Shown here piece after piece: positions 6,677 through 10,258 of a stretch of DNA of 10,258 nucleotides. The notes beneath the pieces are model-generated. The model ran no database searches. It had not been told where the DNA came from and saw nothing but the letters and a program-made list of their open reading frames with translations. Numbering within the stretch: the stretch's first letter is position 1; each line of letters opens with the position of its first letter. The stretch spans positions 1 through 10,258 of the forward strand of contig JAIRKB010000192.1 of assembly GCA_031260385.1 (NCBI GenBank), given 5' to 3'. Position numbers and translations under genes: made by a program. Source of the DNA: Propionibacteriaceae bacterium (GTDB taxonomy: Bacteria; Actinomycetota; Actinomycetes; Propionibacteriales; Propionibacteriaceae).

Positions 6677-8440
6677 CTAGATCCAGCCCGGGAGCCAGAT
6701 GCGGTAGAGCCACTGTTTGCGGGTTAGGAGGCCGCCGGTGTAAATCGGGTAGAAGAACGCAAAATTGGCGATGATTAGGGCGGTGAGCACCCCGGAGAGG
6801 ATGGCCCCGACTTGTCGTCGGGGCGCGTGAGCGGGCCCGATGAGGACCCCAATGGCCATCGCTAGGCCGATCGCCATGAAGGGGATCATCGTCACGGCAT
6901 AGAAACTGAACATTGCGCCACGCCCGGCGAACATCCAGGGGATCCAGGTGGAGCAGGTCGCTAGGACCACGACCCCGAAGCGCCAGTCCAAGCCGGCTAG
7001 CCACCACACCAGGGCTAGGACCAAGGCGATGGTCGCCGCCCACCACAGCAGGGGTGTACCGAGGGCGGTGATCACCCGCATACAGGTCTCACCGGCGGCG
7101 GCCATACAACCCTGGTCGCCGGGTTGGATATCGTTCTCAGCGTAGATCCCGACGGTTCGTCCGAGCACTGGCCAGACCCACGGGTTGGAGGCATAGTAAT
7201 GGGTGGCATGAGCCATCCCATCGCCGGTGTGGAAGTTGTAGACCGCGCGGTGCCATTCCCAGAGCGCCCCCCAGGACTCACCAAAGGTCCGGCCGATCCA
7301 CGATTGGGTGGGATCCGCCGGTCCCCAATTGCGTTTCACCCCTGCGATCGCTTTCAGCCAGGGAATCCAACTCGCCAGATAGGTCACGACAGCAACGAGT
7401 ACGAGCGAGGCGAACCCCGGGATGCCATCCTTGACTAGCGCGGCCCAGGCCCGCGACTGGGCACCAGCCAGGCGGCGGGCCGACCACGACCAGACAACGA
7501 CGAGAATGCCGAAGACTGCGAGAGCGTAGACCGTATTCCACTTCGTGGCGATACCAAGGCCAAACATCACCCCACCGAGGAGGAGCCAAGGGCGGAAGAT
7601 GACAGGCCCGGCCTGTCCAGCGAGGGTTTGATTCCCGGATCGGAGCAAGACTGCCGCTAGGCGATTGCGGAAGTGATCGCGATCGGCGACGACACAAGCC
7701 ACTCCGGCCACCAGGAAGACCGCTTGGAAGATATCGAGCAGAGCGAGCCGGGAGAGTACGAAACTCAGCCCGTCGACGGTTAGGAGCAGGCCCGCCAAGC
7801 CACCGATAAGGGTGGATCGGGATAAGCGCCGCCCGAGGCGAATCACCAGGAAAACCATCAGGGCGCCAAAGACGGCGGCCATGAAACGCCAACCGAAAGG
7901 CCCGAGCCCGAACATCGATTCGCCAGCGGCAATCAGCCACTTGCCAATCGGTGGATGGGCGATGAAATTCGACTGGTCGGTGAGACGGGAGTAGTCCCCC
8001 TGAGCGAAAGGAGGGTTGACTACGTCCCCCTCACCGCGCCAAACCCCCTCATAACCGTATTGCAGCAGCGACCAGGCATCCTTGGCGTAATAGGTTTCGT
8101 CAAACAAGATCTCGGCGGGCCGACCCAGGCGAAACATTCGGATGAAGAAGGCGATGGCAGTGATGGCGAGGGTGACGATCCAGCCCATCGCCCGATCCAG
8201 CGGTAGGCCCTGGGACAAGCGTTCCAAGGGCGAGCTTTGGGGTTCGGGTCGCGAGGCGGTCACAAACTGGTTCACCCGATAAAAGACCCGGTCACTGGTG
8301 CTAGGCGGGGGGTCGGACACTGGCAGGTCGGCAGCCACTGGCGGGGGGTCGGACACTGGTGGGTCGGTGGGTGCGGGCACCCACGGTTGCGGGTCGACCA
8401 CCTGGTCTTGGCCGCTGGCACCCAGTATGAGATCACTCAT
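6677..8440 (-). CDS. pmt: Polyprenyl-phosphate-mannose protein O-mannosyltransferase
   Basis: This is a GT-C-fold membrane glycosyltransferase of family GT39. It moves mannose from polyprenyl-phosphate-mannose to Ser/Thr of proteins being exported, as Rv1002c does in Mycobacterium. The catalytic Asp-Glu pair is in LFDETYYAKD (Asp114-Glu115), and the conserved HPPIGKW motif lies at 162-168. About ten or more hydrophobic segments follow, and a C-terminal block of helices ends at PGWI. The first 85 residues are a Pro/Ser/Asp-rich, probably cytoplasmic tail containing a 12-residue repeat. I start at the ATG at 8440 (587 residues). A longer frame reaches an ATG at 8554, but its extra 38 residues (Arg/Cys-rich) look non-conserved and would fill most of the divergent promoter region. 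rsmI starts 134 bases away on the other strand, the same arrangement as in Mycobacterium. Confidence 0.93.
   Translation of the reverse strand: MSDLILGASGQDQVVDPQPWVPAPTDPPVSDPPPVAADLPVSDPPPSTSDRVFYRVNQFVTASRPEPQSSPLERLSQGLPLDRAMGWIVTLAITAIAFFIRMFRLGRPAEILFDETYYAKDAWSLLQYGYEGVWRGEGDVVNPPFAQGDYSRLTDQSNFIAHPPIGKWLIAAGESMFGLGPFGWRFMAAVFGALMVFLVIRLGRRLSRSTLIGGLAGLLLTVDGLSFVLSRLALLDIFQAVFLVAGVACVVADRDHFRNRLAAVLLRSGNQTLAGQAGPVIFRPWLLLGGVMFGLGIATKWNTVYALAVFGILVVVWSWSARRLAGAQSRAWAALVKDGIPGFASLVLVAVVTYLASWIPWLKAIAGVKRNWGPADPTQSWIGRTFGESWGALWEWHRAVYNFHTGDGMAHATHYYASNPWVWPVLGRTVGIYAENDIQPGDQGCMAAAGETCMRVITALGTPLLWWAATIALVLALVWWLAGLDWRFGVVVLATCSTWIPWMFAGRGAMFSFYAVTMIPFMAIGLAMAIGVLIGPAHAPRRQVGAILSGVLTALIIANFAFFYPIYTGGLLTRKQWLYRIWLPGWI
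8304..8367. repeat. Tandem 36-base repeat encoding a Pro-rich 12-residue repeat in the Pmt N-terminus
   Basis: Two 28-base copies (8304-8331 and 8340-8367), offset by 36 bases, differ at only two adjacent positions. On the minus strand they encode DPPVSDPPP and DLPVSDPPP within the acidic, Pro-rich head of Pmt. A 36-base period keeps the frame, so copy number could change without breaking the gene. Confidence 0.75.
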
Positions 8441-8447
8441 GGTCACT

Positions 8448-8453
8448 ATCCTA
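8448..8453 (-). promoter_or_regulatory. Candidate -10 hexamer of pmt (possible leaderless start)
   Basis: On the minus strand this reads TAGGAT, a good TANNNT-type -10, ending seven bases before the ATG at 8440. Transcription would begin at or next to the start codon. The AGGA inside it could instead serve as a ribosome-binding site if a promoter lies further up; the two readings exclude each other. Confidence 0.35.
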
Positions 8454-8562
8454 AACTCCACCCCACAAAGTGCCCTTCCGACGCTTCGCTTCGGTCTAGT
8501 ACATTGCGGAGACCCCGGGCCACATTTGTTGTGGCTCAGTCGTCTATGCTCCAAACTCCGAT

Positions 8563-8568
8563 TAGTCT
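8563..8568 (+). promoter_or_regulatory. Candidate -10 hexamer of rsmI (possible leaderless start)
   Basis: TAGTCT fits the TANNNT pattern and ends six bases before the rsmI ATG, which has no recognisable ribosome-binding site. Leaderless mRNAs are common in actinobacteria. No convincing -35 hexamer is seen at the right spacing. Confidence 0.4.
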
Positions 8569-8574
8569 AGTGGC

Positions 8575-9417
8575 ATGACGAAGACCAATACTACGATGCT
8601 TTTGTTGGCTGGCACCCCAATTGGCGACGCTCGCTATGTCAGCGAGGCTTTGCGGGAGGCTCTGGCGTCGGCGGACATCATCGCGGCGGAGGATACCCGG
8701 AAGTTTGCGGAGCTCTGTCGGCGCAGTGGCATGACGATCTCTGGCCGGGTGATCAGCTATTTTGAGGGCAACGAGGTGGAGCGGACGGGTGAGTTGGTCC
8801 AGGCTCTGTTGGCGGACCAACGGGTGGTCTTGGTGACCGACGCCGGGATGCCAGCAGTGTCAGATCCGGGATTTCGCCTTGTCAACGCCTGTATCGCTGC
8901 TGATATTCCGGTGTCGGCGATCCCCGGACCCTCGGCGGTCCTCACCGCCTTAGCGGTCTCCGGGTTGTCGACCGACCGCTTCTGCTTTGAAGGCTTCCTG
9001 CCGCGCAAGGCCGGGCCCCGCCACTCTCGTCTAGCCGAGTTGCGTACGGAAGAACGGACGATGGTCTTCTTTGAAGCCCCTCACCGCCTCCATGATTTCC
9101 TCACCGACGCCGCCGCCACCCTCGGCGACACCCGCCCGGGCGCGATCTGCCGCGAACTGACCAAGACCTACGAAGAGGTCATCCGTGGCCCCCTCGCCGA
9201 CCTTGTGAAATGGGCCAAAGGCGAGGTCCGAGGCGAGATCACCATCGTGATCGCCGGGGCCACTCCGCCAGAAACCCGCACCGCTGACCTGATCGAACTA
9301 GTCCAAGACCTCATCGCCGCCGGCGAGAAACGCTCGACCGCCGTCGGGAAAATCGCCGCCGAATACGAGGTTAGTCGCCGCGTACTCTACGAAGCCGTCT
9401 TAGCGCTCAACTCGTAG
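8575..9417 (+). CDS. rsmI: 16S rRNA (cytidine(1402)-2'-O)-methyltransferase
   Basis: RsmI methylates the ribose of C1402 in the 16S rRNA decoding centre using S-adenosylmethionine, working together with RsmH. The 280-residue length is normal. Family motifs appear in order: GTPIGD (13-18, usually GTPIGN), AAEDTR (37-42), VTDAGMPAVSDPG (88-100), IPGPSA (117-122), FEGFLPRK (138-145), EAPHR (167-171), and ELTKTYEE (194-201). The C-terminal YEVSRRVLYEA is typical of the HTH-like tail. The ATG at 8575 lacks a Shine-Dalgarno sequence. A second ATG at codon 8 would still keep the whole domain. The gene is divergent from pmt and overlaps rlmB tail-to-tail by 31 bases. Confidence 0.96.
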   Translation: MTKTNTTMLLLAGTPIGDARYVSEALREALASADIIAAEDTRKFAELCRRSGMTISGRVISYFEGNEVERTGELVQALLADQRVVLVTDAGMPAVSDPGFRLVNACIAADIPVSAIPGPSAVLTALAVSGLSTDRFCFEGFLPRKAGPRHSRLAELRTEERTMVFFEAPHRLHDFLTDAAATLGDTRPGAICRELTKTYEEVIRGPLADLVKWAKGEVRGEITIVIAGATPPETRTADLIELVQDLIAAGEKRSTAVGKIAAEYEVSRRVLYEAVLALNS

Positions 9418-9419
9418 AG
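9385..9419. repeat. Short inverted repeat spanning the two convergent stop codons
   Basis: CTCTACGA (9385-9392) and TCGTAGAG (9412-9419) are exact reverse complements, separated by 19 bases. They include the stop codons of both rlmB and rsmI and encode LYE near the end of each protein. An 8-base stem with a large loop and no T tract is a weak terminator at best. Confidence 0.5.
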
Positions 9420-10258
9420 AGCGATGGCGGTGGCGACGGAGGCATTGAGGGATTCAACGCTGCGGGTGATCGGGATGCGGACTAGTTCGTCGCAATGCTC
9501 ACTAACCAGCCGGGAGAGGCCGTCACCCTCGGAGCCGACGACCAAGACCATCGGGCCATCGGGGGTGATATCGGTGACCATGGTCTCCCCTTCACCAGCT
9601 AAGCCGAGAATAGCGAAGTCGGCAGCCTTGAACTGTTCGAGGGCCCGGTTGAGGTTAACGACTTGGCAGACCGCGATCCGAGCTGCCGCCCCGGCGGAAG
9701 CCTTCCAGGCGGCCGCCGTCATCTTGGCACTGCGGCGCGAGGGGATCACCACTCCCGCGGCGCCAAAGGCGGCAGCCGAGCGGATGATGGCGCCAAGGTT
9801 ATGAGGATCGGTGATCTGGTCACAGGCCACAACGATCGCATCCTGCTCTAGGGCTTCTTCAATGACATCCTCAAGCTCGGCATACTCAAAGCTGGGCAGA
9901 AGTAGCGCCACCGACTGGTGGACCGCCCCACCCGTCAAACGATCTAGTTCGGTCTTCGTCGCCGACAGCAGCGGAATCGAATTATTGGCGGCATACTTCA
10001 GAATCTCCCGCAACCGGTCATCCCGAGTCGCCGACTCGCCGATATACGCCGTCTTGACCGGCAGACCAGCCTGCAAGGCCTCGAGGACGGCATTACGCCC
10101 GACCACCCATTCACCAGTAGCCTTCGGCGCCTTCTTCGGCGCCTGGCGCTCGCGATACTGTTTCGCCTTGTGGGCGCGATGATACTCCCGATCCTCCGCC
10201 TTCGGTGTCGGGCCACGCCCCTCTAAACTTCTCCGGATGCGCCCACCCGAACCAGCCG
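9387..10258 (-). CDS. rlmB: 23S rRNA (guanosine(2251)-2'-O)-methyltransferase, 5' end cut by the window edge
   Basis: This is a SpoU/TrmH-family (SPOUT) methyltransferase, best matched to RlmB, which methylates the ribose of G2251 in the 23S peptidyl-transferase P loop. The substrate-binding domain begins at VVGRNAVLEAL. SPOUT motif 1 is DPHNLGAIIRSAAAFGA, motif 2 is VVGSEGDGLSRLV, and motif 3 is IPITRSVESLNASVA, which together form the knotted SAM site. A GTG at 10104-10106 could start a 239-residue protein. The frame stays open to the right edge, however, and the added 50 residues (including RRSLEGRGPTPKAEDREYH) are the basic tail seen on actinobacterial RlmB, so the true start lies beyond the window. 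The C-terminal ten codons overlap the end of rsmI on the opposite strand. Confidence 0.94.
   Translation of the reverse strand, partial: AGSGGRIRRSLEGRGPTPKAEDREYHRAHKAKQYRERQAPKKAPKATGEWVVGRNAVLEALQAGLPVKTAYIGESATRDDRLREILKYAANNSIPLLSATKTELDRLTGGAVHQSVALLLPSFEYAELEDVIEEALEQDAIVVACDQITDPHNLGAIIRSAAAFGAAGVVIPSRRSAKMTAAAWKASAGAAARIAVCQVVNLNRALEQFKAADFAILGLAGEGETMVTDITPDGPMVLVVGSEGDGLSRLVSEHCDELVRIPITRSVESLNASVATAIALYELSAKTAS

Noticed and set aside
8441..8554. 38-residue N-terminal extension of Pmt
   Set aside because: The Arg/Cys-rich stretch is unlike the Pmt head, leaves almost no room for the divergent promoters, and a better start exists at 8440.

Overview
The window looks like the chromosome of an actinobacterium in or near the Propionibacteriaceae. 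The evidence is the close match, recalled from memory, of both methylmalonyl-CoA mutase subunits to those of Propionibacterium freudenreichii subsp. shermanii. Catalytic residues of the large subunit sit at a constant offset of nine from the P. shermanii numbering. The divergent pmt-rsmI pair, known from Mycobacterium, and the basic N-terminal tail on RlmB also fit. Composition is GC-rich, genes are tightly packed, and most lie on the minus strand.

Layout, left to right. (1) The 3' part of a SagB-type nitroreductase-fold flavoprotein gene on the plus strand, open to the left edge. (2) A 137-base gap between convergent genes filled by two large inverted repeats that share a GGGACGGT core. (3) A minus-strand operon, mutA then mutB, for the small and large subunits of adenosylcobalamin-dependent methylmalonyl-CoA mutase, with a 4-base overlap. 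(4) A minus-strand pair: a PiT-family phosphate permease followed by a small two-helix membrane protein whose start overlaps the permease stop. A PHO-box-like direct repeat lies in front of the permease. (5) A minus-strand protein O-mannosyltransferase (pmt), divergent from (6) plus-strand rsmI, a 16S rRNA 2'-O-methyltransferase. (7) Minus-strand rlmB, a 23S rRNA 2'-O-methyltransferase, which converges on rsmI with a 31-base overlap and runs off the right edge.

How the genes work together. mutAB carries the succinyl-CoA/methylmalonyl-CoA step of propionate formation or use. The PiT permease and the small membrane protein probably form one phosphate-uptake unit. Pmt glycosylates exported proteins. 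RsmI and RlmB modify the decoding centre and the peptidyl-transferase centre of the ribosome. Most of the window is conserved core genome. The accessory-looking part is the left end, with the SagB-like gene and the REP-like palindromes. No complete new system is visible. A RiPP cluster could lie to the left of the window, but this sequence cannot show it.
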